Positions 1-9,059 of a stretch of DNA of 64,000 nt are shown here, one piece after another. Location: assembly GCA_964036045.1 (NCBI GenBank), contig OZ038381.1, positions 113,853,790 through 113,917,789 on the forward strand, given 5' to 3'. Origin of the DNA: Eutreptiella sp. 'Long Island Sound 2002' (lineage: Eukaryota > Euglenozoa > Euglenophyceae > Eutreptiales > Eutreptiaceae). Below the pieces are notes generated by a model that saw nothing but the letters and a program-made list of their open reading frames with translations, did not search any database and was not told the DNA's origin. The position numbers and the translations under genes are program-made. Position 1 is the first letter of the stretch, and each line of letters begins with the position of its first letter.

Positions 1-324
1 CAGGGGATCCCTGAAGAGGTGTTCGGTGGCCTGGTGTGCGTGGCTGTGGGTTGGCCAGCCTTCGTGTTGTCCTCGGGTTTCTGCCGGGAAGCAGCCCACT
101 AGCGTGTCCCTGCCTGTATGGAGGGGGTATTTCTTGAAGTGTTCCCAGTCATCCGGGGTGGTGTGGTCGCACGGGCAACAGGGTTGTTCTTCCGGCAAGT
201 TGATGTGCTTGCGAACGAGCCATCTTGCGACCCTGCTGAACAATGGCAGTTGCTCCCTGAGGAGCTCAATGCGTCGTTTCTGGAGGTGGGCTGGGACGTT
301 TGCTGGGCGCAGTGCTGAGTGCTA
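1..324 (-). pseudogene. LINE-A zinc-binding C-terminal domain (partial)
   Basis: The frame of the upstream RNase H continues here after a single TAG (322-324), which sits where Gln would fit. The translation is charged and basic, then shows a Cys-Cys-x-Cys-x-His group followed by WEHFKKYP. This matches the zf-RVT pattern (CxxC, then EH, then Cys or its replacement) found at the end of many LINE polyproteins. The last Cys of the usual pattern appears to be Tyr. The domain continues beyond the left edge, so its end cannot be seen. It would contribute nucleic-acid binding to the RT polyprotein. Confidence 0.6.
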
Positions 325-1617
325 GAGGGGGATCCGCAGTTTCTCTTGGAGCTCCTGGATGTGTGCCCGGCTGTCTGTGTCGCCGAGCACGCGGGCGAGA
401 TCCTGGATGGGGTTGGGGTAGTGGTATGCTCTGTGGCGGGAGGAATAGGGGGCGTCCTCTGGTACCCAGTCCGGGATCTGATGTGGCTCCAGTTTGGGGG
501 GTATGTGTTGGAGGTGTGTGTGGTTTCGGCCGAGGTCGGGGATCTGGAGGGTTGGCAGGTGCGTTGTGCGCTGGTGTACTGCCTGGTTGTCGGCCCTACC
601 ATTTCCGTATTGGTGCCTGTGGAACTCCTGTTTCACGATATGGAGTTGGACGTAGAGGGGAGGGCTGCAAAGGGCTTTCCAGAGCAGCAGTGCCTGGGTG
701 CCGATGCTCGTCGCGGTGGCTTTGTGGAGTGGTTGCCTTGCTATGCAGAGGAGCAGGTGTGTGTCAACAGTGCCGTCTACCAGGAACCAGACCCGGACGA
801 TGTGCAGGAGGTGGGCGGGTAGGTGGGCCGCGATTTCGGCGATGGCGCCGGCCATGGCCCCCAGCTCCCCGTGGGAGGAAGCTCCGTAGGTGGTGTGGCC
901 CGTATGGTGGTCCATGTAGTAGTGTCCCCCGGTGTGGGTTAGCTGCAGGGTGGCCCCCCCGGTGATGGGCATGAGGGCGGATTCGCCTGAGGCATCGGTG
1001 AAGAAGAGCCGGTCCGCCGATGATGGTTGTGGGAGGCGGCATGAGTGCATGGGCAGGTAGGCGTACATGGCGAGGGCCGTTGTGAGGTGGGCCACCGGGG
1101 TTGTGGGCTGCAGGACGGGGGTGGCGTACACCCCTATTCCTTTGGAGATGATGTGTTTCGCTTGGGGGGACATGGCTATGAGTCCCTGCTCCGGCTGTCC
1201 TTGTGTGAGGTAGGAGTAGATGTAGTGGAGAATGTAGGCTGTTTCGGGGGTTAGGTCGTGGCATGTGAGGGTTTGTGTTCGGTGCTCCGGTGTGTGGCAG
1301 GAGTGGTGGAGCGGATGGTAGGGGTGCTGGTGCTTGCCGGTTCTGCCTGGTTCGTACATGCTGTAACGGAAGGCGACCCCTGCAGGGTCGGGGCGGGGCC
1401 AGGTGGGCGTAGTGGTGAAGAGCCATTGGGGTGTGTGTTCGGGGTTCCACACTACGGTGGGGTTCGCGTCGGTGCGGTGGAACCATGGGGCTACCCATGC
1501 GTAGGCTTGTGGTGGTAGGTGGGTTGTGGGGTGGGTGTGGTGGCGTGTTATGAGGTGCAATAGGGGCCATGGCGTGGTGGGTGCCTCAGGTTCACAGGGC
1601 CAACATGTGCGTGGCAT
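322..1617 (-). CDS. LINE-A RNase H domain
   Basis: A 431-codon frame. The RNase H fold is recognised by its acidic catalytic set: FFTDASGE (Asp at about residue 208), SSHGELGA (Glu about 251), a central FLVDGTVD (Asp about 281) and the terminal HRHQYGNGRAD block (His about 335, Asp about 343), in the order and spacing of type-1 RNase H. Residues 1-200 are the connection from the RT. The domain would remove the RNA strand from the cDNA hybrid during target-primed reverse transcription. It overlaps the preceding segment (1548-2447) in another frame, so a frameshift lies near 1600. It ends in TAG, but the same frame continues into the zinc-binding domain. Confidence 0.85.
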   Translation of the reverse strand: MPRTCWPCEPEAPTTPWPLLHLITRHHTHPTTHLPPQAYAWVAPWFHRTDANPTVVWNPEHTPQWLFTTTPTWPRPDPAGVAFRYSMYEPGRTGKHQHPYHPLHHSCHTPEHRTQTLTCHDLTPETAYILHYIYSYLTQGQPEQGLIAMSPQAKHIISKGIGVYATPVLQPTTPVAHLTTALAMYAYLPMHSCRLPQPSSADRLFFTDASGESALMPITGGATLQLTHTGGHYYMDHHTGHTTYGASSHGELGAMAGAIAEIAAHLPAHLLHIVRVWFLVDGTVDTHLLLCIARQPLHKATATSIGTQALLLWKALCSPPLYVQLHIVKQEFHRHQYGNGRADNQAVHQRTTHLPTLQIPDLGRNHTHLQHIPPKLEPHQIPDWVPEDAPYSSRHRAYHYPNPIQDLARVLGDTDSRAHIQELQEKLRIPL

Positions 1618-2447
1618 GCTCTAGGAGTCATGGCAACCTTTGGTAGGTCTCGGGCGCTCATGTGGTGCTTCGGTATGCGCCATTTTGCCCCGTGGTAGAT
1701 GACGGTGGTCTGAATGGGTTTGGCTTCATTCGGGGCCAGTAGTAGGGTTAGTGGTGGGACTGAGCCCGTCACCGGGGGGACGGGTTCGTGTTTGGTGCCG
1801 GTGGGTGCGTAGGGCGGTGTCGCTGGGATGGGTCGGTGGTGCTGCTTTTTGAAGTCTCCGTAGGCTGCTCGCATGTCTGTGCTTCCTGGCAGAGTGTGGC
1901 CCCCTGCTCGTGCCGTCTGCGTGAGGTACTGGCGGAAGAGGCAGTATTTCGGCCATTCGGGAAGTTGTAGGAAGGGGGTGTGGTGTGCTCCGCTGTGGTG
2001 AAGGACCCGCATTTCTGAGAGGGTGACGTATACTATGGTGATGGAGGCCCCGACGAGGTCTATGGTGTTGATGGTGCCCTTGGGGTGATGGTGGAGTTCC
2101 CCGCAGAGGACTGCCAGAGGCCCTTCCTCCAGGCACGTGTGGTTGGTGAGTATGGCGTGGTGTGGGGATGGGAGGAGGAGCTGCAGGTGGTTCCAAAGGC
2201 GCGTGTTCATGTCGGTGGGTATGCCCGTCTGGTGGAGTATCCAGTGCGGGCATGTGTTGCGGGCCCGTTGTGCGACCCCGAGGCGGATTGTGGCGAGTGG
2301 TTGTGGGTCATGCAGTGAAGGAGGAGGGCGGTGTGTCTGCTGTAGGCCGCTTTCACCTCGTCCCCTATGGCGTCCCCATAGTGGGGCCATGCCGCCCGGA
2401 TGGCGCAGGTTGGTATGGAGGAGGGCCAGCCCTCGTGTGCTGCCCAT
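1548..2447 (-). CDS. LINE-A connection region between RT and RNase H
   Basis: A 299-codon frame linking the end of the RT frame to the RNase H frame. I see no catalytic motif. The middle (about 1700-2250) reads like the thumb and connection portion of LINE polyproteins, for example a stretch ending KWRIPKHHMSARDLPK. It overlaps the RT frame at 2207-2447 and the RNase H frame at 1548-1617 in different registers. This implies two single-nucleotide shifts relative to an intact polyprotein rather than separate proteins. Confidence 0.5.
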   Translation of the reverse strand: MGSTRGLALLHTNLRHPGGMAPLWGRHRGRGESGLQQTHRPPPSLHDPQPLATIRLGVAQRARNTCPHWILHQTGIPTDMNTRLWNHLQLLLPSPHHAILTNHTCLEEGPLAVLCGELHHHPKGTINTIDLVGASITIVYVTLSEMRVLHHSGAHHTPFLQLPEWPKYCLFRQYLTQTARAGGHTLPGSTDMRAAYGDFKKQHHRPIPATPPYAPTGTKHEPVPPVTGSVPPLTLLLAPNEAKPIQTTVIYHGAKWRIPKHHMSARDLPKVAMTPRACHAHVGPVNLRHPPRHGPYCTS

Positions 2448-4072
2448 GCCTTGGTCAAGGCGGACGTGGACGGTTGGAGGGCGGTGGTGGGGTGTGTCAG
2501 GTGGAGTGCCTGGAAGCCTATGGAGGCGTTCAAGACCCCGGTGAGGTAGTACGCCAGGCTCTGGTGGGACAGGGAGAGGGCCTTGGTGGTCGGGGACGCA
2601 TATCTGGGGAGATGGGCGAGGTGTGACTGCAACTTGGGAGGGAGGGTGGCGTCCTCAGGGTTGGTGGCCTGGATTACCCCCGGGTGGGTAGTGGTTGTCA
2701 CGACTTGCAAGGGGGTTCCTTGTGGCCCTAGGGTGGGGGGTGTGGCAGACCCCTTGATCATGGCTACCGACTTTGTGGGGTTGACGATGAGGTTGTTGCG
2801 GGAGAGGTAGGAGATGGTCACGTCCAGTAATTCGTTGGCCTGCTGGGTGGCCGTGGCCCCGGGGTCTGGGGTGTGGTGTTCGTGTGGGGTGTGTGCGACC
2901 GTGAGGTTGGTGTCGTCCGCGAAGCCCACCAGGGGGGAGAGGAGGGGGTGGGGTGCGTACGCCGGGTAATCCTGCTCAATTGTGAGGGCCAGGGGGAGCG
3001 TCACGAGGAGGTACAGGAAGGGGCCTTCTGCTCGTCCTTGGGGGACCCCGCTGCCTGGCTCCACGAAGGGGGTGAGGCCTGCTCCAGTGCGGACCGTGTA
3101 TTTGGGGGTGCAGATGTAGCCGGAGGCGAAGTTGTAGAAGGGGAGGCCCAGGAAATTCCATACCGCCTCCAGAAGGAGCCAGGGGGTGATCAGGAAGGCT
3201 CCTTTGATGTCGAGGGAGGCGATGATGAGGTCCACCGGGTCTCCGTCGGCGATGGTGTCCTGGAGGAAGATGGCCTCATGTGGGAACCGGCCTGGGATGG
3301 CCCCCCAGGGGCTGGCGGGTATGTGGGGATCCGGGTGGGGGCGTATGCGGCGTAGGAGGATGGTCCAGACAATTTTGACCTCCGCCACTGCACAGACTAT
3401 GGGGCGCCAGTTGTCCGGGTTGGCCCAGTCCCCGTTTTTGTAGAGGGGGCAGACAACGTTTGCCCAGTCTGGTGGTAGGGGGGTTTGCCCCGTGACGATG
3501 TCCCAGAGGCGGTGGGCGAGGGTGCGGAAGAGGTGGGCGGGGAGGTGGTGGTATGCATCCGCAGGGAGACCGTCGTCGCCAGGGCTTTTGTGTTGCCGGA
3601 GACTGTGGATGGCCTTCCGGACTTCGTGGATGGTGAAGGGGCGCTTTTCCAGTTGCCTCCTCTGGGCGTGGTTGAGGGTCTGAGGGAGGCAGTCGATTTT
3701 GGCCTGGATGTCCGTGTCCAGTGTGTCTTGGGTGGGCGTGTGTTGTTGGAGGAAGCTGTCTTGGGTGGCTCGGAGCACGGTGGCTGGGTCGTTGGTGAGG
3801 AAGCCGTCCTCCTGTCTGACCGTGGTGATGGTAAGGTGGCCGGTGTCGGTCATGGCGTCGTTGAGGTGGCGGATGGCCTTGTAGGGGAGTTCATGTTGCG
3901 CATACCGTTCATGTTCCTGGGCGCTGCGCTGTTGCCTGTGGATGTGCCACTGCTGCAGGTCTGCCCTGATGTGGGCTATCTGTGTCCTGCAGTGGTGTAT
4001 CTGGCGGCGGGTTTTGGGGGGTGTTGGTGTGGGGGAGGGTTGCCAGTTGTTGCTTTGCATGCCAGAGGTCAT
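2207..4072 (-). CDS. LINE-A reverse transcriptase
   Basis: A 621-codon frame with the canonical non-LTR RT motifs in order. These are a HKSPGDDGLPADAY block (about 162-174), LYKNGDWANPDNWRPI (about 210-224), SLDIKGAF with the first catalytic Asp (about 288), SGVPQGRAEGPFLY (about 341-354) and GFADDTNL with the Asp pair (about 383-390). FADD replaces the commoner YADD. No stop interrupts the core, and all three catalytic Asp are present. The enzyme would copy the element RNA into DNA at a nicked target. The endonuclease lies immediately upstream in a different frame or after stops (4072-4111), so an intact ORF2 is not present. It is the best preserved part of LINE-A. Confidence 0.92.
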   Translation of the reverse strand: MTSGMQSNNWQPSPTPTPPKTRRQIHHCRTQIAHIRADLQQWHIHRQQRSAQEHERYAQHELPYKAIRHLNDAMTDTGHLTITTVRQEDGFLTNDPATVLRATQDSFLQQHTPTQDTLDTDIQAKIDCLPQTLNHAQRRQLEKRPFTIHEVRKAIHSLRQHKSPGDDGLPADAYHHLPAHLFRTLAHRLWDIVTGQTPLPPDWANVVCPLYKNGDWANPDNWRPIVCAVAEVKIVWTILLRRIRPHPDPHIPASPWGAIPGRFPHEAIFLQDTIADGDPVDLIIASLDIKGAFLITPWLLLEAVWNFLGLPFYNFASGYICTPKYTVRTGAGLTPFVEPGSGVPQGRAEGPFLYLLVTLPLALTIEQDYPAYAPHPLLSPLVGFADDTNLTVAHTPHEHHTPDPGATATQQANELLDVTISYLSRNNLIVNPTKSVAMIKGSATPPTLGPQGTPLQVVTTTTHPGVIQATNPEDATLPPKLQSHLAHLPRYASPTTKALSLSHQSLAYYLTGVLNASIGFQALHLTHPTTALQPSTSALTKAWAAHEGWPSSIPTCAIRAAWPHYGDAIGDEVKAAYSRHTALLLHCMTHNHSPQSASGSHNGPATHARTGYSTRRAYPPT

Positions 4073-4110
4073 GGAGCATGTCCCCTAGGGCCGTGGGTGG
4101 TTGGTTGTCG

Positions 4111-5165
4111 TCAGTGTGGGGGTACTTGCTGGAAGCCGCAGGCGACGCCGGCCGTGCGCATGGCTGTGGGTAGGTCAGTGGGGTCCGGTTGGATGCGCCG
4201 GGCGCGGTCTATGGCCCTTTGATATTGGGACCAGGCTTGTTTGTGGTGCAGTCGGAGCATCCTCAGGGGGGGTGGTAGGCCTTGGTCCGCATCCTCTGGG
4301 GGGCTGGGGGGAGGGTTCGGGATGGTGAGGCGGATGTGCAGGGGGCTATGGCCTGTGGGTCCCAGTGGGAGGGGCTCATATCGGGCCTCCGCCTGGATGA
4401 TGGTGGTGGGGTTGCCATAGCATACGTCGATGCGGGAGGGGGCGGCATCTGCTTGGTGGGGGAAGTGGGATAGTTGGCCTTCAAGGTTGGCCGTCAGGTC
4501 CACGAGCCCCAGCATTTCGATGGTGTCGTGGACTGTTTGGTCCTGGAGTGTGGCCTGTCCCCCTCGGTCCGCCGGGGTGGGGGCGGCGTTCATGTCGCCG
4601 ATGATGATTGTGGGGACGATCATGGCCATCTGGCGGTATGCCTCGGCCAGGGCTTGGGGGAAGGGTTCCGTGGCTTCGCCGAAGGGGACATGGGCGTTGA
4701 TGACGTTGAGTTGCCATCCGTCCCCGACAACCTCGTAGACGCCTAGCCACCCTGGGATGCTGAGGTGGTGGACGGGGTGGAAGTGGATGCCGGCTCGGGC
4801 GTACAGGGGGGTCCCCTTGTGCTAGTAGCATTTATACGCTTTCTGGTCCGGGGTATATATGGGGGTGGTTTCCGGGAGTCGTCGCGTTGTAGGCCTTGTT
4901 CCTGGAAGGCGAGGAGGTGGGGAACCCACTCCGGCCCCTGTGCCATGGAGAGCTCCTGGAGGGCGGTTGTGGCGTCCTTGCAGTATGTGACGGCCGGGTG
5001 GTTGAGGTCGAGGAGGTTGACGGTGGCCTCGGTGGGGGCGCCCCGGGGCTGTGGAGGCTGGTGCCCTCGGCCCTTGCCCGTCAGGGAGGGCAACTGGGGC
5101 CCGGGGACTTTTTGCCTGGTGGTGGGCGCTTGGGTTGGCGCGGTGGGGGGAGGCCTTGGCTCCAC
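4111..5165 (-). pseudogene. LINE-A APE-type endonuclease, frameshifted
   Basis: The C-terminal half (4111-4629 and upstream in the same frame to about 4815) shows TIIIGDMNAAP (GDxN motif), SRIDVCY (the SRID substrate-binding motif) and TGHSPLHI (the usual SDH motif, here GHS). The N-terminal half (about 4830-5165) is in another frame and ends LLAFQEQGL, matching the catalytic-Glu LQE motif. The frames switch at about 4815-4835, where the downstream frame has a TAG just upstream of HKGTPLYA. An intact protein would nick target DNA to prime reverse transcription. The Asp-to-Gly change in the final SDH motif, if real, would also weaken catalysis. Confidence 0.82.
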
Positions 5166-6409
5166 TCTGGGGGGAATTCCTCAGTGTATTTGGTGCCTCT
5201 GTGGGCCTTGTTCTCGTGGGTGCGGAGCCAGATGGGATGGGTGCTGTTGAGCTCCAGGGTGTGGCCTTCTGGCTTGTCCGGGGCCCTGCTGCCTTGGTCT
5301 AGCTCCTTTCGGCGGTGCCAGACCACCCGGATCTGTGGCCCCCCATTGTCCCCCAGGCCGCGGAGGCGGTACTGGGTTGTGCCCTCACACCAGATCCAGT
5401 CGCCCGTGTGGTCGTCGCGGAAGGGCTGCTGGACCTTCGCGCCTTTTTCGAATCCTGGGTACGCCTCGGGTGGGGGCGGTGCTGGTGGCAGGAGGGAGGA
5501 TGATGAGGATGCCTGGTCCGGGTGGGGTGGTGGTAATGATGGGAGGGAGGATGACGAGGGTGCTTGGTCTGGGTTTGCCGGGTGCATCGGGGGGGGTGCG
5601 GGAGGTTGTGAGGTTGCTGTTTTCCTGGCCTGGTTGGGGGCCAGTGCGCCCCTTTTCCGTCTCGCTCGCTTGGGTGGGACCCGAGGTGGTGGGGCTGGGG
5701 GGGCGTGGGGTTGGAAGAAGGGGTGCGTAGCCTGCTGACCCGGATCCCTTCGCGGGGGTTCTGCCGTCCTTTGCATGGTCGCTTTCGCGTGGCTGCGCGT
5801 GAGGTCGGCGAGCTTGCGCACGGTCTCCGGGGGGTTGGTTCCCCATGGCAGTGCGGCCGGGCTGTTGTCGAAAGGGTGGTGGTGGTGGTAGTTCCTCATG
5901 GCCTTGGCCTGTTTGATCCAGGCCTCCGTGGGTTCCGGTGTGTCTGGGCCGCTCGGGGACCCTTGAGCCCAGTAGAGTGCTGTGTGGAGGGCTTTCCACG
6001 GGGCGCCCTCGCGGCCTGTGAGGGTGGTGGCCTGGAGGAGTCGCTGCCGGCCTCGTGGGGGGTCTTCCGAGTCTATCTCTGGGGTGTAGGCCTGGGCCGC
6101 CATGAGGACTCCGTGTGCCCAGTGGAGGACCCACCACTGGGCGTCCGCTTTGAGGATGTGGATGGCGGGTTGTTGGGGGGGGGTGTCCAGGGTGTCCCAC
6201 GATGCGATGGCTAGTTCTATCCTGGAGGAGTGGAGGTGTGGGGTGGCCCTGCGGCTTAGGAGTTGATGGATGTGGAGGGGGGTGACGGGATCGTTGGGGC
6301 CTTGCGGTGGTGGGGGCATCGCTGGGATGGCTGTGGGGTCCCAGTGGTGATCGTGGGCGGCGAGGGTGTATAGGGCGGCGGTGATGATGTGGTGGGCTTG
6401 CCCCTCCAA
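5081..6409 (-). CDS. LINE-A ORF1-like protein, C-terminal part (Pro-rich)
   Basis: A 442-codon frame upstream of the endonuclease. The first half looks globular, with phrases such as QWWVLHWAHGVL and EAWIKQAKAMRNY. The middle is a Pro/Ser low-complexity linker with a basic PPKRARRKRG cluster. The end carries a compact aromatic stretch, GDWIWCEGTTQYRLRGLG. I recognise no known ORF1 fold (no RRM or PHD seen), so function is inferred from position only: LINE ORF1 proteins bind element RNA. The same frame appears to extend upstream to about 6530 before a frame change. Confidence 0.5.
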   Translation of the reverse strand: MEGQAHHIITAALYTLAAHDHHWDPTAIPAMPPPPQGPNDPVTPLHIHQLLSRRATPHLHSSRIELAIASWDTLDTPPQQPAIHILKADAQWWVLHWAHGVLMAAQAYTPEIDSEDPPRGRQRLLQATTLTGREGAPWKALHTALYWAQGSPSGPDTPEPTEAWIKQAKAMRNYHHHHPFDNSPAALPWGTNPPETVRKLADLTRSHAKATMQRTAEPPRRDPGQQATHPFFQPHAPPAPPPRVPPKRARRKRGALAPNQARKTATSQPPAPPPMHPANPDQAPSSSSLPSLPPPHPDQASSSSSLLPPAPPPPEAYPGFEKGAKVQQPFRDDHTGDWIWCEGTTQYRLRGLGDNGGPQIRVVWHRRKELDQGSRAPDKPEGHTLELNSTHPIWLRTHENKAHRGTKYTEEFPPEWSQGLPPPRQPKRPPPGKKSPGPSCPP

Positions 6410-6716
6410 GACGATGTGGCGCTCCGCGCCGAAGTCCTTTGGTAGGTGGGCTGTGGGGTGGTCGGTGATGTGGGCCAGGGCGCTTTGGTGGGCCTTTATT
6501 TCCCCCGTCTGGCGCCTGCGTCCGTTTGTCCCCCGGGATGTGCTGGTGTTGGTGTTTTGATGGGGGCGGTCCCAGGGCGAGGGACTCTACTCCGTGGAGG
6601 GGGATGGCGTGTTCCCTGGACCTGTTGGGCAGCATGTATATGCCCGGGTCCCCCAGTACGGTGCCCAGGTGCATGTTGCCCGTGATGGTGGGGGCCGGGA
6701 GCGGTTGGCGCAGGGG
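6410..6716 (-). pseudogene. LINE-A ORF1 linker with two frame changes
   Basis: Between the two ORF1 pieces the plausible protein moves between frames. One piece includes NMHLGTVLGDPGIYML and AIPLHGVESLALGPPP (about 6530-6680). A second, reading QTGEIKAHQSALAHITDH, joins the downstream ORF1 frame (about 6410-6530). Shifts near 6690 and 6530 would be needed for continuity. I read this as decay of one continuous ORF1, although introns cannot be excluded. Confidence 0.4.
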
Positions 6717-7499
6717 TTAGGTGCATGGAGTGGAGCAGGGCGGGTCATGGTGCTCACACCAGGGGTGGTTGATGCCGTACGGGGTGATGTGCACGGCGAA
6801 GGGTCCGACGGCGCGCTGAAGTTTGTGGGGTTGGATGTTGTTCAGGCGCGCCACCGCCCGTGTGTGGGAGCGCCCTTGGCTGATCCACACGGCGTCTGCC
6901 CGTGATGCCGCTGGGTTCAGGCAGTCCGTGATGATGCCTGTGATGGTGCGGTTGTGGGTGGTATCAGACACTCTGGCAGGGGGGGCGCTGATGCGGGGGA
7001 TGGTGTGGTCCTCGTGGAGGGTGCGGTCCTTGTGCCTTGCATCGTGTCCGTGCTGGGCCTCCTGGGGGGGGGTCTGTACGCCTGTGTGTTTGGGTTTCTT
7101 ATTGGGGCGGTCTGCCGTGTGGAAGGGGGTGGGCCAGGAGGGGGCGTGATGGAGGGTGGGATGTGGGAGGTCTGCCCGTGTCATCCACGTGTACAGGGTG
7201 GTCGTGGCGGCCCCCTCCGCCTGTATGGTGTATTGCTCGTCGTGTCGGCGATGGGTGACGAGGACGTTGGGGGCCGTCAGCTCATACACCTGTGTGGTGT
7301 GGGGGAGGTGGCGGGTGATGGTGATCTCGGCGGCGTCGTTCTTGCAGGCGGTGGTGTGGGGGATGATGTAGTGGGTCGCCCATTCGTCGTGGGGGGTGTG
7401 CTCCTTGGTGTCCAGCTTGAGTGGGGGTGGAGTGGTTTCGGCGATGGGGGCTTTTCTTGGGTTTTCGCGTGGGGCGCCACTATTGTCCTTTGTTTTCAT
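6717..7499 (-). CDS. LINE-A ORF1-like protein, N-terminal part
   Basis: I place the start at the ATG ending at 7499 (MKTKDNSGAP), because upstream codons in the same frame fall in the AT-rich tandem-repeat region and do not look like protein. The segment is about 260 codons, rich in Thr, His and Pro, and includes EITITRHLPHTTQVYELT, a DEQYTIQAEGAATTTLY stretch and a short basic PNKKPKH cluster. No family is recognised. Position at the 5' end of a LINE suggests an RNA-binding ORF1 product. It ends at a stop at 6717, after which the plausible protein resumes in another frame. Confidence 0.5.
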   Translation of the reverse strand: MKTKDNSGAPRENPRKAPIAETTPPPLKLDTKEHTPHDEWATHYIIPHTTACKNDAAEITITRHLPHTTQVYELTAPNVLVTHRRHDEQYTIQAEGAATTTLYTWMTRADLPHPTLHHAPSWPTPFHTADRPNKKPKHTGVQTPPQEAQHGHDARHKDRTLHEDHTIPRISAPPARVSDTTHNRTITGIITDCLNPAASRADAVWISQGRSHTRAVARLNNIQPHKLQRAVGPFAVHITPYGINHPWCEHHDPPCSTPCT

Positions 7500-7549
7500 T
7501 ACCGTTGGTGGTTCCTTGAATTTGAATGCATGAACATTTTGTAGGATCT

Positions 7550-8330
7550 TTGACGACCGCCGGGTTCGGGGACGGACCCACTGAAACCTGTTTGCAGTTG
7601 TATTGGAGCAACATATCGGGGGTTGCAGGGCCGCCAGCACAAAAAAAAATCCGTTTCCGCTGAAAAATGGCCAACAATTGCCAACGTTTTGCCGAAAGAC
7701 TGCACGAACGGTTTGTGAGATCATTGACGACCGTCGGCGTCGGGGAAGGACCGACTGAAACGTGTTTGCAGTTGTTTTGGCCAAAAATAGTGTATTTTTG
7801 GAGAACAATCGGGTAGGAGGAAGGCCCCTCCCCTATTTTGAGCGTGCAGAATTGAAGAAAAAAGGTTTCCTTTGGTCTTTTTGGGTACAAAACCTCTTTT
7901 CATGGTATTTTTGTGCCTACACTATAGGATACAGGTACGCTGGTGTGCAGCACTGTTCTGTAGCACCACCCCACAACAGACAAAAGTATTCGAAAATAGG
8001 CTGCGTTCCAGGGTTTTCAGATGGTTTAGGAGAAAGCTCTGGTGGGAAGAACCCCCCCTATCCGTATTTTGGGGCAAGAGAATCCCAACAAAAGGGCAAT
8101 TTCTGTCGAAAATCCTCTATAGGCAGGTACAGTGGTGTGCAGCACTGTTCTGCAGGACCAGCCCAGAGCAGGCAAAAATACCCCAAAATAGGCCAGATTT
8201 CAGGGTTTCTGATATTTCTGGACAAGAGCCATGTAGGAGGACCCCCCCCCTATTTTGGGGCCGGAGAAAACAAAAAAAAATGTAATTTTCCGCGAAAATC
8301 CCCTTTTTGCTGACTTTTTGGATTTCGGGG
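7550..8330 (-). repeat. Diverged tandem repeats at LINE-A 5' end
   Basis: Two pairs of direct repeats are visible. Pair one: GACGACCG..CGG near 7550 recurs near 7724, each followed by the ACTGAAAC..TGTTTGCAGTTGT block, 174 bp apart. Pair two: GGTAC.(C/G)TGGTGTGCAGC near 7933 recurs near 8126, about 193 bp apart, each followed by runs like CCCCTATTTTGGGG. The block is AT-richer than its surroundings and sits just upstream of the LINE-A ORF1 start, so it may be a monomeric 5' UTR or promoter array like that of rodent L1. Promoter function is inference. Confidence 0.6.
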
Positions 8331-8497
8331 AAAAACAGCTGCTAAAATCACAGGTGTTTGGTTTCGACCAGGTATTGCGGGCTCCAGGTTTCCGGAACCC
8401 CTACTTGGGTGGCTGCCGCTGCTGCAGCTCGGAGGAGGGCGGTTGTGTTGGTGTCTAGGGGGGGGGGACCTGGTTGGGGGCTGAGGGTGTTGTGATC

Positions 8498-9059
8498 TTA
8501 GTATGCCCACCAAATGGTGTAGCCTCGTTGGGTGTTGCAGTGCAGGGTCTGGGTCTGGGCTTGCTGGATGGATAGCGCGGTCTTGATGTCCTCCACTGCT
8601 TGTGGGTTTATTGGTGTGGCGTACGCCCATGACCCCGGGGTGTGTATGCCGTGTGGTGCTTGGCCTACTCCTCGTACCGGGTGGAGGGTGTGGTGGGTGC
8701 GCGCGAGCCCTAGGTGTTCCTGGAGGAGGTCCCCCCGGATGTCCTCTCACCGTTGCTGCCAGGTGTGTGTGTGGTTGTTGCGGGTGGGGTAGGTGATGAT
8801 GATGGCTTGCCATGGGTGGGGGCCCGGATGTACCGTCATAGGTGCCGACGATGGTTGTGGGGGTATGTGGACGGCGTGGGTGGGGGCTGCTGTTATGAGG
8901 TCTCCCTCCGTTGGTGTGATGCTGGCATCCCCTTGGACGGTGAGGAGGAGGTGGTAGCGGTCCGTTGGTACTGTCCAGGTGGTGGTGGGTTGGGTGATGG
9001 AGTGGAGGCGGATGGCCTGGAGCCCAGGTGTGATTTCGTCCCATCGAAGTGTGCCGTTG
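8498..9059 (-). pseudogene. 3' half of a minus-strand ORF split by Gypsy-1
   Basis: Removing Gypsy-1 and one copy of its 4-bp target duplication joins this frame directly to 22573-23574. The codons run ..RAVHN then GTLRWDEITPGLQ with no shift. The frame continues through HSITQPTTTW and HLLLTVQGDAS, meets one in-frame TGA near 8750 (between WQQR and EDIRGDLLQ, where Trp would fit), then runs on to TAA at 8498-8500 after GYTIWWAY. I recognise no family. The Thr/Pro/His-rich composition resembles the LINE-A ORF1, so it could be another element's ORF1 or a host gene. Beyond the TAA, a run of G (8459-8467) precedes a further protein-like tail in another frame. Confidence 0.55.
9056..9059. repeat. 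Target site duplication, left (GTTG), Gypsy-1
   Basis: GTTG directly precedes the 5' LTR (TGAAGCC..) and recurs directly after the 3' LTR at 22573-22576. The in-frame junction of the interrupted ORF, once one copy is removed, supports the assignment. Confidence 0.8.

Larger units (their letters stand above)
1..8340 (-). mobile_element. LINE-A: APE-type non-LTR retrotransposon, 3' end cut by window
   Basis: Read from high to low coordinates, the minus strand carries in order an ORF1-like region (7499 to about 5081), an apurinic-type endonuclease (about 5165-4111), a reverse transcriptase (4072-2207), a connecting segment (2447-1548), an RNase H (1617-322) and the start of a zinc-binding domain that runs off the window (324-1). 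This order (ORF1, EN, RT, RNase H, Zn) is that of APE-type LINEs that carry RNase H, such as I-like or some L1-like groups. I did not assign a clade. Single frameshifts near 6690, 6530, 4825 and 2290 and a TAG at 322-324 show that this copy is probably inactive, although the RT core is uninterrupted. Diverged tandem repeats lie at its 5' side. Confidence 0.88.
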
